The notes beneath the pieces were generated by a model. That model was not told where the DNA came from and searched no databases. It saw only the letters and a list, made by a program, of their open reading frames with translations. A DNA stretch of 64,000 nt from Utricularia gibba. Lineage: Eukaryota; Streptophyta; Magnoliopsida; Lamiales; Lentibulariaceae. The DNA lies in assembly GCA_002189035.1 (NCBI GenBank), contig NEEC01000009.1, positions 2,666,001 to 2,730,000 of the forward strand, in the 5' to 3' direction. Position numbers and translations under genes: made by a program. Shown piece by piece: positions 12,503 to 22,325 of the stretch (within the stretch, counting starts at the first letter, position 1; each line of letters starts with the position of its first letter).

Positions 12503-13474
12503 TCAATCCTCAGAACTCGGGATGGGCTCATGGGAGTGGATGATGAAAAACACTTCATACACGATTCCCGCGAGCGCACCGCCGATCAGTGGCCCCGCCC
12601 AGTAAATCCAGTGGTTTGCCCACTTGGATGTCACGAGAGCCGGGCCAAACGCCAGCGCGGGGTTCAGGGCCGCGCCGGTGAAAGCTCCGCCTGCGAGGAC
12701 GCTTGCTCCGACGATCAGCCCGATTGCCAGGGGACCCAGGATTCCGATCTCGCCTTTCTTAGGGTCCACCGCGGTGGCGTAGACGGTGTACACGAGCGCG
12801 AATGTAAGAACAATCTCGAAGACGAAGGCGCTCCAAATCGACACGCCGGTGACTGCGAACGTGGGCACTTCCTGTGAAGTTGTAGTTCAATAAATACGTA
12901 TTATTAAAAAAAGTTAAATACGTAAAATACTCAATGCCTATTAATAAAAAAAGGCATTATTTTTCCAACAAAATGATATTTCAAGCTAAATATTAAATCA
13001 TTTTATTACAAAAAATATATATTTACTAATATCACAGATCAGATATTTGAATAATAATTAATTTTTGATAAGTTGACGAACCTGGCCACCAGTGGTAAAC
13101 ACGAGGAGGCCGGCGCCGGCGACGGATCCAAGAAGCTGAGCGATGATATACAAAATGCCGCGGAAGAAGGTGACGTTACCGCCTACGAAGAGGCCGAAGG
13201 TGACCGCAGGGTTGACGTGGCCACCGGAGACGTTAGCGCTGACGGCCACAGCAACGAAGTAGCTGAAGGCGTAACCGATGGCGGAGGAAACGAGGCCGCT
13301 TCCGGTGAGCTTGCTGTAAGCTATCCCGGAGCCGGAGGCAGCGAAGACGAATATGAGGGTGCTGATGAATTCGGCCACGGCCGCCTTCACGACTCCGGGC
13401 CGCCGGAACTCATCGCGGTTCCCGACCGCGATGCGGCGAAGCGGGACGTTGAAGTAGTCGTTGCCGCCGGGCAT
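12503..13474 (-). CDS. TIP1-type tonoplast aquaporin, copy A (altered selectivity filter)
   Basis: Six-helix major intrinsic protein of the tonoplast, moving water and small neutral solutes. Exons 13082-13474 and 12503-12871 give 253 residues, with the single intron after the TTGGQ stretch as in TIP1 genes. Both NPA boxes are present (Asn88 and Asn201). Two aromatic/arginine filter positions differ from the usual TIP1 set: helix-2 His is Tyr68, and the residue after the second NPA is Leu204 instead of Val. The paralogue next door keeps His and Val. The N-terminus carries about ten extra residues ([10 protein letters not shown]) that the neighbour shares. A TATA-like element lies about 70 bases upstream. 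The start is the ATG giving MPGG, equivalent to copy B. Confidence 0.92.
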
Positions 13475-13542
13475 TATGGAAATGGACAAGGATCGATCTG
13501 CGGTATGATATCGTGTGAGTGGAATGAAGCCATGAGTCTGCT

Positions 13543-13550
13543 CCTTATAA
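13543..13550 (-). promoter_or_regulatory. TATA box of TIP copy A
   Basis: On the minus strand the sequence reads TTATAAGG, about 70 bases before the start codon. The identical CTTATAAGGAGC context occurs at the same distance in front of TIP copy B, which supports a core promoter element kept since the duplication. Confidence 0.6.
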
Positions 13551-14534
13551 GCATGTGCACTACTCCCACTTTTATTAAAATATATTTTAAAAATATAAAT
13601 TATATCCAATAAAATAATACTGATAAAAAAATCTAATATGATAATGTGTTACTGAATTTGAATCCATTTAAATTATAAATGTATTAAAATTCATTATTAT
13701 TGATAAGAAATACGTAGCTGTACATTTTCATATAGTTCTTTTAAAATATCATTTTCATTATTCGTCCAATAAATTGTTTTAAATTTCGACGAAATTTTGT
13801 CAAAATCTCAACAAATTTTGGATTTCAGATTTATTCGGTATTACGGAGATTTGTTTATTTGTTCGTAATTTCATTTTTGGAATGAAGTTTGGAATTCGAA
13901 GATTAGATCCAAGTTTCTACTTTAGAACAAGCATTTTCGACCTAAGTAGAAATAATGTTACGGGGCGACAGGTACACTTGCTGCATTTGAACAAATGGGG
14001 CACATGGTATGTATGATTCGCCATGCTTAGCTGGGTGTTAGTACTTATCCATTACGCATGACGTGGCTGCACCATCCATTCCTGCTTAGCTGGATCACGA
14101 TATCTATCTCTTTCATGCTCTTAACCAATAAACACCTGCCACGTGTAAGTCTCGGATCAATTACCCAATCATTGGAGTTGTGCGGCCCGTATTGGCCCAT
14201 GGCTTTAATGGGCCGGGTCAGCCGTACAACCCAATCCAAGTTAAAATGTGTCCATAGCCCATAGGGCACGTGGCTAGGTCAGGCCTCCTCGTACCATTCT
14301 GACAGGCTCTGCCACTTACCAGTTCCCAGATAGCTCTCCATGACTCGTTTTTAAATAGAAAATACCCTAATTTATAATAAACTCAACTTATTAAATAATT
14401 AAATATTAATAAATATTACTATGACCAGTATATATACTTTAATATACTATATTTATTTTAATTACCCAGCAAAAATGCTGCTACACACAGGGGATGAAAA
14501 CACAAGAAAGGCGACGAAGGAATCAGCAGAAGGT
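13551..14534. promoter_or_regulatory. Spacer between TIP copies, with two G-boxes
   Basis: Upstream region of TIP copy A and 3' flank of copy B. Perfect CACGTG cores lie at 14140-14145 and 14267-14272, about 670-800 bases before copy A, and could respond to ABA or light through bZIP or bHLH factors. Between them an inverted pair of GGCCCAT/ATGGGCC motifs spans about 14193-14215. The part 13560-13760 is AT-rich. No coding exon was seen. Confidence 0.45.
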
Positions 14535-15521
14535 TTAAGAACGAGGGGGAGAAAGCAACGGGAAAGAAACAAACCGCAAGACGGCAAAAGAGTCGACACC
14601 AAACGAAACCTGGGGTTCTTCATCAGAACTCCGAGAGGGGCTCATGGAATGGCTGATGAAGAATGCTTCATACACGATGCCGGCGAGGGCGCCGCCGATC
14701 AGAGGTCCGGCCCAGTAGATCCAGTGGTTTGCCCATTTGAAAGTCACGAGAGCAGGACCAAAGGCTACAGCGGGGTTCAGGGCTGCCCCGGTGAAAGCGC
14801 CGCCGGCGAGGATGTTCGCTCCCACGATCAGACCTATTGCCAGGGGTGCCAGGATTCCTATTTCACCCTTCTTAGGGTCCACCGCGGTGGCGTAGACGGT
14901 GTACACCAGCCCGAATGTTAGAACGATCTCGAAGACGAAGGCGCTCCAAATCGAAACGCCGCTGACGGCGAATGTCGGAATTTCCTGCGACGGTTTTAGG
15001 GATGAAAATGAATGTAAACAATATATCATTTCCAACCGATTGCTTAGCTAACAGTAGATTCAGTATTAAAAAGAGCAGTGGAAAAAAGATGGTTCTATAA
15101 GTTTACTTACCTCACCGCCGGTGGTAAAGATGAGGAGGGCGGAGGCGGCGACGGATCCAAGAAGCTGAGCAATAATATAAAGAAGGCCACGGAAGAAGGT
15201 GACGTTACCGCCGACGAAGAGGCCAAAGGTTACGGCGGGATTCACGTGGCCCCCGGAGATGTTAGCTCCCACGGAGACGGCGACAAAGAGGCCGAAGGCA
15301 TGAGCGATGGCGGCGGCGACGAGGCCTGTAGGGGAGGCGGGGCCGTTTCCGGTGAGCTTATTGTATGCTACACCGGATCCGGACCCTGCGAAGACGAATA
15401 TGAGCGTGCTGATGAATTCAGCCACCGCCGCCTTCACAACTCCTGGCTGACGGAACTCCTCGCGACTCCCGACGGCGACGCGACGGAGGGGGACGTTGAA
15501 GTACTCGTTGCCGGAGGGCAT
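14535..15521 (-). CDS. TIP1-type tonoplast aquaporin, copy B
   Basis: Tandem paralogue of copy A, same strand. Exons are 15111-15521 and 14984 downward, with the same intron position. It keeps the standard TIP1 filter: His in AHAF of helix 2, Ala before and Val after the second NPA (TGAALNPAV). As read, the frame runs on to a stop at 14535 and gives an unusual tail after HSMSPSRSS. One extra base at the CC of 14646-14647 would instead yield the family-like ending HSHEPLSEF with a stop at 14623 and 257 residues; copy A has CCC at the equivalent place. The shorter ending is therefore the better model, and the read-through tail is probably an artefact of a missing base. Confidence 0.9.
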
Positions 15522-15580
15522 TTTCGGAAGGGCGTAGGGTTTGCTGAGTGGTGTGTGAGGGATGAGGCTACGTGCGCGCT

Positions 15581-15589
15581 CCTTATAAG
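15581..15589 (-). promoter_or_regulatory. TATA box of TIP copy B
   Basis: The minus strand reads CTTATAAGG about 65 bases before the start codon, matching the element in front of copy A in sequence and spacing. Confidence 0.6.
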
Positions 15590-16316
15590 CTTGCGTTCTG
15601 TTGCCTTGTGATGTTTCATTTAATTTTTAAAATAAAAAAAATTGTATTTTTTTTACATAATATCACACCAATTCATTTTAATGCGAAATAATAATTTTAT
15701 CTTATTATTATTCTTAATTATTGAGAAGATAAAATTGGTTGCGGATGAGCAACGTTACATATGCATCACGTGACAAAAAGAATCCCGAATCGAAATAATT
15801 CAACGAACAGAGTGGGGCCAGAAGCCGTGGCAAGGCAACATAGTACACTGTCCTGTTGTCGGGTTGGGTGGAGATGTCCAATCGCCACTCGAAACGTGGA
15901 CGCTCCAGATCATTTTTACTATTATTAAAGCTATTTAATCATTTTTTCGAATATACCGTTTGGGAATTTTTTTATTATTTTCAGAATTTTAATTAAATTT
16001 GACACACCTTCATGGTCTCTTGACTACTACCAGAACACAAGTGAAATAGAGCAAACATAAAAGCGTTTTAAAGGGCAACATGGAAGAGGATCCCTAGCTT
16101 GAGGGATTCATCCACCTGATAAGCAACAGCCCCACAAACTGTCAACAATATGGAAAGCTTCCTGCAAGACTGTGATCACATCTTTTCAATCATACAGCTT
16201 ATTCGCATTTGATCAGCAACTGCAAGTTGCTTCTGGTGAAACACAGGGGTTAACTGCAATTTGCCTAATCAAGGCATCCCAGCTTCATAGAAATGGGGCA
16301 AGAGTAACTAAGGAAG
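15590..16316. other. Spacer between TIP copy B and the small membrane protein gene
   Basis: AT-rich distal promoter of TIP copy B (15600-15720 and 15920-16000) and, nearer 16316, the 3' untranslated region of the next minus-strand gene. No exon or repeat recognised. Confidence 0.4.
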
Positions 16317-16606
16317 CTACTTTTTAGGATAAACCTGGCTGTCAGGGCCGATATCGCGGGAGCCAGTGTTGACGTACGGCCCTCGAAAAGTTGCTTGGGG
16401 AGGCAGTGGTTTTGATGAATCTATCACGGGGGATCCTGATGATCTAGACCTGAATTCAACAGCATAAACTCCCTTGTAAATAACAAAGCAGACGAAACTG
16501 GTTTGCTTCAAAAGTTCACCTACGCCATGTAAAATGGGAAGGCCAGCCCAGCTGATGCAAAAGCTACTAATCCAGCTGCCATGACAGCATTCCGACTTCG
16601 AGACAT
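16317..16606 (-). CDS. 71-residue conserved plant membrane protein
   Basis: A short two-exon gene: 16524-16606 and 16317-16449, joined in phase 2, 216 bases including the stop. The first exon begins MSRSRNAVMAAGLVAFASAG and encodes one hydrophobic helix; the second gives a soluble tail rich in Ser and Pro ending QVYPKK, with PLPPQATFRGPYVNTGSRD in the middle. I recall near-identical small proteins of unknown function across plants (helix, then a PPQATFRGPY motif), so this is a real conserved gene rather than noise. A 5' untranslated intron is likely: TTGCAG acceptor near 16650 and CAG|GTGAAT donor near 16984. Function unknown. Confidence 0.8.
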
Positions 16607-16721
16607 GGATGGATTTAAGGGGTATCGTGGATTCTCCGATCACCTGCAAGTAACAACCAGAGCGTTTACACAACAACATACAACAGATGCGAGGCTTTCA
16701 GGAATGACAAGCCACTTGAAA

Positions 16722-16760
16722 CTTGAGAATGAGTCCAACACACTTGGACTCATTCTCAAG
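16722..16760. repeat. Perfect 17-bp inverted repeat (hairpin) in an intron
   Basis: The arms 16722-16738 and 16744-16760 are exact reverse complements (CTTGAGAATGAGTCCAA and its complement) around a five-base loop CACAC. The hairpin lies within the predicted 5' untranslated intron of the small membrane protein gene. Confidence 0.85.
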
Positions 16761-17222
16761 CTAATGATGCGGTTGGATTAATTCCATTAAATCCCCTATT
16801 GAACCATCACAATCAAACATCCTCCATCTTCACATCAAACTACATGAACCCTAAAACCCAAGCGGCAGAAAAAAGAAAAAAAAATCAGCATTCAGATTGT
16901 ACTCCAACTTGGTGAAAAACTAACATATTAATTGCAAATTGCAGATTCATCACAATATCGATAAGAACAATTTCAACATTCACCTGAGAATGAGCGCAGA
17001 TTGCCTCCCCTGGCACGCGATTACCCCCAAATTGCAGGTTAGGGCGTCGAACTAGAAAAACAGAAAGGGGCAAGAATTGTGATTGGGCCAGATGTACTGT
17101 GTCCAGTCCAGGCCTAAAAATCTCGGTTCTGCTTCAAATTTGAAATATAAATATAATTTCCATAAAAACAATATTTTAAAATTAGAATAATGGATCTTAA
17201 AAAGGGGAGTTAGAAAAAAATG

Positions 17223-17250
17223 GGGCCCACAGGCTCACTCATGTGGGCCC
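17223..17250. promoter_or_regulatory. Palindromic TGGGCC-type elements in a divergent promoter
   Basis: GGGCCCACA (17223-17231) and TGTGGGCCC (17242-17250) form a 9-bp inverted repeat with a 10-base spacer. TGGGCC/GGGCCCA is the core of TCP-bound site II elements common in plant housekeeping promoters. The site lies between the minus-strand small membrane protein gene and the plus-strand carboxypeptidase gene, so it may serve both. Binding is inference. Confidence 0.45.
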
Positions 17251-17494
17251 AGAACATGGAATTCAGTTCTTTGTTTGTACAAACTGGTCCGCATTCATTG
17301 GTTAGTTGCAACCACGAAGGGAAAGGTCTTGGGAGGTCAAATCTTTATGGTCTGTAGCCCCAGTATTTTTTGGATACTGACGTTGGGAATCCCACTGAAC
17401 GGGGATACGCAATTCCAGGAATCAAGCCATAAAGCTTGTACTTTTTCAGCAAAAAACCATTTCCCCCCAACCCAGAGAGTGCGAGAAGTCAAAA

Positions 17495-20170
17495 ATGGAG
17501 AGACCCCGTGTTGTTGTTTATCTTCTTTTTTCGTTTCTGTGGGCGTCTGCGAGTGTTGAAGAAGGATTGACGGTGAAAGCTGCAGGGACTGCAGATGGGT
17601 CTGAGTTGTGGGGATATGTGGAAGTTCGGCCGAGTGAGTTTTTGGTTACGAATCTGCGCTTGTTTTTTCTTGCATTTAATGTGTCCCCCTTTTTTTTTCT
17701 TGTGATTTCTTCTGTATTATCACAGGAGCTCACATGTTTTGGTGGTATTACCGAAGCCCAAACAGAATTCCTGGTCTCGACAATCCATGGCCAATCATTC
17801 TTTGGCTCCAGGGTGGACCAGTGAGTACCCGGCTCAGTGATTATCGTTTGCGTGTCGTCTGTTTGTTTGCTTCTTATTGTATTTTGGCACTCTCTTATCT
17901 AAATTTTTGTGGGTAGTTACAATTCTTAATTAGTGTTGTTTTTTATTTTCAACATCCTTGAGGATTCATGACAATTGGATGTGTTTGCTCTAATACCCCT
18001 GATTCATGTAGGGTGGTTCTGGAGTTGGAATTGGAAATTTTGAAGAAGTAGGGCCTTTGGACGCATTCTTGAAGCCAAGAAACTCAACTTGGTTGACACA
18101 TGCTGATCTTCTCTTTGTGGTTGGAATGGAATTCACGGTTATGACATTGAAGGGGTGAATCCTAATGAACATAGCTCATTTTATTTTATTTTTTATTTTC
18201 TGTAGGATAATCCAGTTGGGACAGGATTCAGTTTTGTTGAGGATGAGCAGCTTCTCGTGAAAACCGATGAAGCTGCTGCAGCTGACTTAACTACACTTCT
18301 AATTGAAGTTTTCAACAGAAGACCGAGTTTCCAAACTAGCCCTCTTTACATTGTAGCTGAGTCTTATGGCGGAAAATATGCTGTCACTCTTGGATTATCA
18401 GTACTCAACGCTGTTGAGACTGGGAGACTTAAACTCAAGCTTGGAGGTAAACTAACGCTATTTGCTTCAAAATGCTGGTAATGGGATAACACATTAAAGG
18501 ATAGACTAATAGTAATGTGTTTCAAGGGGGCTATGTTTCATTCCAAACTCTTGTTTGTATGGTGAATGAGCATGCGTAGTAGAACTTATTCGATCAAGTT
18601 TGCTTCCGATGGTTCCTTAGAGCAATTTGTGTATTCTGTGATTAGTTATGTTGACACACAGTACACTAGCGGAGCTTTGGGATAAAGCTGATTATAGTGT
18701 CCATTTACAGGAATTGCCTTGGGTGACTCCTGGATTTCTCCTGAGGATTATGTGGTATGCTCTCTTTTTGGAAGTTCAAGAGTATTTTGAGTTGATTTTT
18801 CATTATCTGAGACTGTACACACCACACAGTTTTCTTGGGGTCCTCTGCTTAGAGATGTCTCAAGGCTGGACGAAAATGCACTTGCTAAATCAAACAGGTA
18901 TAATCTTATTATACTCCCCTGTGTTATCATCTTGCTTATGACCATTTCATTGTGTGGAAACAGTTTGGCTGAGAAAATACATCAGCAGATCACGTCCGGC
19001 ATGTTTACCCAAGCCACCGAATCTTGGATTGAACTTGAAGAATTTCTCACCGTCAGCAGTAATTCAGTGGTAAACTTTAACATAACCAGATTCATTTTGT
19101 TGTGTTCTGTTTTGGTCAACAATGGATTGCATCCTGAGCACTAAAATTCTTGCAGGATTTCTACAACTTCTTGTTGGATACAGGGATGGGCGCTATATCG
19201 ATCACAGATTCTGAACAGACCCAAAACATGGCAGTCACAAGATACAAAAGCTATCTGAACTCCTTGGGAACTACCAATGGTGGTAGTGGTGATCTTAGCA
19301 GCTTGATGAATGGTGAAATCAAAAGAAAACTCAAGATCATCCCCGAAAACGTCGAGTAAGTTGTATCCTTTTGGATGTCACTGTTTCTTCTGTCGTAATG
19401 TGAGCAACCTCCAGCCATGATCCACAGATGGGGAGGCCAGTCAGATAGAGTTTTTGCTTATCTGGAAGGGGATTTCATGAAGCCAAGAATCAAAGAAGTG
19501 AGAAACTGCACATTTTTCACATCACTACCACACAAGGATCAGCTCATGATGCGCCCTCTTCTCTGCTTCTACAGGTTGATCAGTTGCTGGCTAAAGGAGT
19601 CAATCTAACTATATATAGTGGCCAAGTAAGATCCATTGCCCCCCTCCTGGTACCTCCTTTCAGTGTGGTCTGAAGCTTTCTGCCATCTGCAGTTGGACGT
19701 CATCTGCTCCACCAAAGGAACCGAGTCATGGATCAAAAAGCTCCAGTGAGACAACTCCCATAACCTTTTTTCCCTTGAAGCTCCAACACCCTTCTTGTGT
19801 TCCAGCACGGGAACACACGAACATGAGATCTTGATTTTGCTTGATTCAACAGGTGGGCTGGTCTGAAAACATTCATGAGCATGGACAGAACGCCAATCTT
19901 CTGCGACGGGAAGCAAGGCACAAAAGGCTTCTTCAAGTCCTACAGAAACTTGCACTTCTACTGGGTTCTTGGAGCGGGTCACTTCGTGAGTTCCTGGTTC
20001 ATCATTTCCACTGAAACCCATGAGATTTTCAATCAAAACCTTCGTTCCCAGATCGAATGTATTCTGAAGCGCTGCTCTGATCTTCCTATTTTCAGGTCCC
20101 TGTGGATCAGCCATGCGTGGCACTCAGCATGATAAGCAATGTCACGCAGTCCCCTGTTGCTTCCAAATAG
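17495..20170 (+). CDS. SCPL51: Serine carboxypeptidase-like protein, SCPL51 type
   Basis: Secreted peptidase S10 family protein resembling Arabidopsis SCPL51. Thirteen exons: 17495-17633, 17726-17820, 18012-18119, 18206-18446, 18711-18754, 18830-18897, 18964-19069, 19156-19355, 19428-19497, 19575-19625, 19693-19745, 19853-19985 and 20096-20170; all phases close and give 460 residues. A signal peptide opens the protein. Then come WGYVEVRP, the oxyanion-hole GGPGGSG, the nucleophile serine in ESYGGK, the aspartate in SGQLDVIC and the histidine in GAGHFVP, so the catalytic triad is complete. Expected location is vacuole or apoplast; the substrate is unknown. The gene looks intact. Confidence 0.92.
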
Positions 20171-20472
20171 CTGTTAATGACCATTTAGGTCATATTTTTT
20201 TCCTAATTAAAGAGGAAAATAATAATATTTTAATCTATATCTGTTTATTTAATTATGAAAAAAACATTATATCTATTTATAATTAATTAGCAATTTTATT
20301 ATTTTAAAGCAATTATAGAATTATAATTATTACTTTATTACAATTACTTATTGAAATTGTTTTTTAATAAGTTGGGCAGAATTCATTTGTGAAATTTGAG
20401 GTTTCTCTTGATGAAATTTGCACATCCAGTCTGATTCTGATTGCGTGTGTCGAGGATTGATTGATTGGGGGG
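20171..20472. other. Short AT-rich spacer
   Basis: About 300 bases between the carboxypeptidase stop and the VAMP714 start. 20190-20360 is very AT-rich; the rest is the VAMP leader. Nothing else seen. Confidence 0.4.
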
Positions 20473-21654
20473 ATGGCGATTCTGTATGCTGTGGTGGCGC
20501 GTGGCACCACTGTGCTGGCGGAGTTCAGCGCCGTGACGGGGAACACGGGCGCGGTGGTACGGCGGATACTCGAGAAGCTCGCTGATACAGAGTCGCCGGA
20601 GGCGAGGTTATGCTTCTCGCAAGATCGATACATCTTTCATATCCTGCGATCGGATGCCCTCATCTTTCTCTGTATGGCTAATGACACTTTCGGAAGTAAG
20701 TTGATCCAGCTGAGATTTAGCTTGTGGAAAAGTCTGTGTTGATCGAGGGTTGAGTTGGTGTGGTGAATCTGAAATTAGGGTTTAATCTTGATTTGGGGTT
20801 TAAAGTCTTCATTTTTGGTGAACTCGCTTTGTGATAGTGCTATGAATAGCTACTTTATTTGCATCTTTTGAAAGTTGGTCTTCTTAGCATCCATATAGAA
20901 AGCAAGCATATACATTGTCTTTAGAACAGTCTGAAGGATTGTATCCTGTTCAGTTTTTCAGTTAACGGGATGAAGTGTTGCTTCATATATTTGCTGTTGC
21001 TTCTACCAACAACGTTTAGTGGATGGGGATTGAATTTTGTCTCTCAGGAAGAATCCCATTTGCATATTTGGAGGATGTTCAAATGAGATTCATGAAGACC
21101 TACGGAAGAGTATTTCTTTACGCCCCTGCTTATGCGATGAACGATGAATTCTCGAGAGTTCTCCACAAGCAAATGGAGTTCTTCTCCAGTAGCCCCAACG
21201 CAGATGCACTCAATCGTGTCAGGAGTGAAGTTAGCGAGGCATGTTGAACTTTTTTGGCTTTCTGGTTGGAACTAACTTAGCATTGTGGCGGACTTGGTTT
21301 TACCCATATGCCACGCAGGTTCGCACGATAATGGTGGATAACATAGACAAGATATTGGAGAGGGGTGACAAGATCGAGCTCCTTGTTGATAAAACAGCCA
21401 CAATGCAGGATAATGCATTCCACTTCAGAAAACAGTCCAAGCGACTCCGCAGAGCTCTGTGGATGAAAAATGCCAAGCTCCTGTAAGTACTTCAGCCCTT
21501 CAATTCTGCAGCAGACATTCTACATGAAGTCTGATCTCCTTCCCTGTTGATATATCTCAGGGCCATGTTGACATGCTTGATTCTACTACTCCTTTACATC
21601 ATTCTGGCCTCTGCTTGTGGAGGCATCACCTTGCCTTCCTGTAGATCGAAATGA
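20473..21654 (+). CDS. VAMP714: Vesicle-associated membrane protein 714 (longin R-SNARE)
   Basis: Longin-type R-SNARE of the VAMP71 family, acting in fusion at endosomes, Golgi or tonoplast. Exons: 20473-20695, 21048-21238, 21319-21482 and 21561-21654, giving 223 residues. The longin domain begins MAILYAVVARGT and contains SQDRYIFHILRSD; the SNARE motif holds ILERGDKIELLVDKTATMQD with the central arginine; the tail has RRALWMKNAKLL before a C-terminal membrane helix and GGITLPSC. These match VAMP714 more closely than VAMP711 or 713. Intron 2 begins GC (21239-21240) instead of GT. The start is the ATG at 20473, since upstream in-frame sequence has no other ATG. Confidence 0.93.
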
Positions 21655-22325
21655 AACCATCTACTTTACTTCGTTCCTGCAAATTACATCTGTAGTATGG
21701 ATTGCATTGATGTAACTATATTCCCATATTTGGATGTTGAAAGTGTGAATGAACTATTTTGTGCCAAGCCCCGGTTCATCTTCGCAAACCCAAACAGGAA
21801 ACCTACATGCGTGAAAATGTTGCAAATGTCATATTATACGTATTAATCTTATCATTGATTCGTGGTTTAAAATGATTTAATCGTGATTTTATCGAGTTTA
21901 ATCCAATGCCTAACATAGATAGGATCCAAAATGTTAAACTAGTATTCATTAAATTATTAAAATTAGAGCTACTTCTATCAATGGGATGTCTAATTAATTC
22001 TAAAATAAGATAATTGCAGAATAAAAATATTCTCCATCTAACTCCATAACTGGAAGTGGTGCCATCTTTGTGTTTGGAGTCGGTTGAGATACTCTTCTGC
22101 GGCTGTAAAAATCTGAAGCAGCACGTGCAAAGTTTGCATTTTGTAGACTACCCACATACTTTGATCTGTAGTTATGTACACGCAGCAGGCAAATATATGG
22201 TATCACATTCCATTGGCGGACGGATGGCCGGAGTAAAGTGTAGTTGGAAGTGGGTATCTTGATTTTTAATGCTTCTGGGATAAGCAAAGAGGCGAGAAAA
22301 AGAGGAAAAGAAAAGTATCCGGGGG
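21655..22325. other. Spacer between VAMP714 and the aspartic protease gene
   Basis: The first 120 bases are the VAMP714 3' untranslated region. The stretch 21830-22020 is AT-rich, and 22200-22325 is the leader of the protease gene. Small reading frames here have no family features. Confidence 0.4.

Noticed and set aside
13073-13612. 179-codon plus-strand frame opposite TIP copy A (and a similar one at 15078-15611)
   Set aside because: Antisense shadows of GC-rich TIP coding sequence; the opposite strand has conserved NPA boxes and proper splicing.
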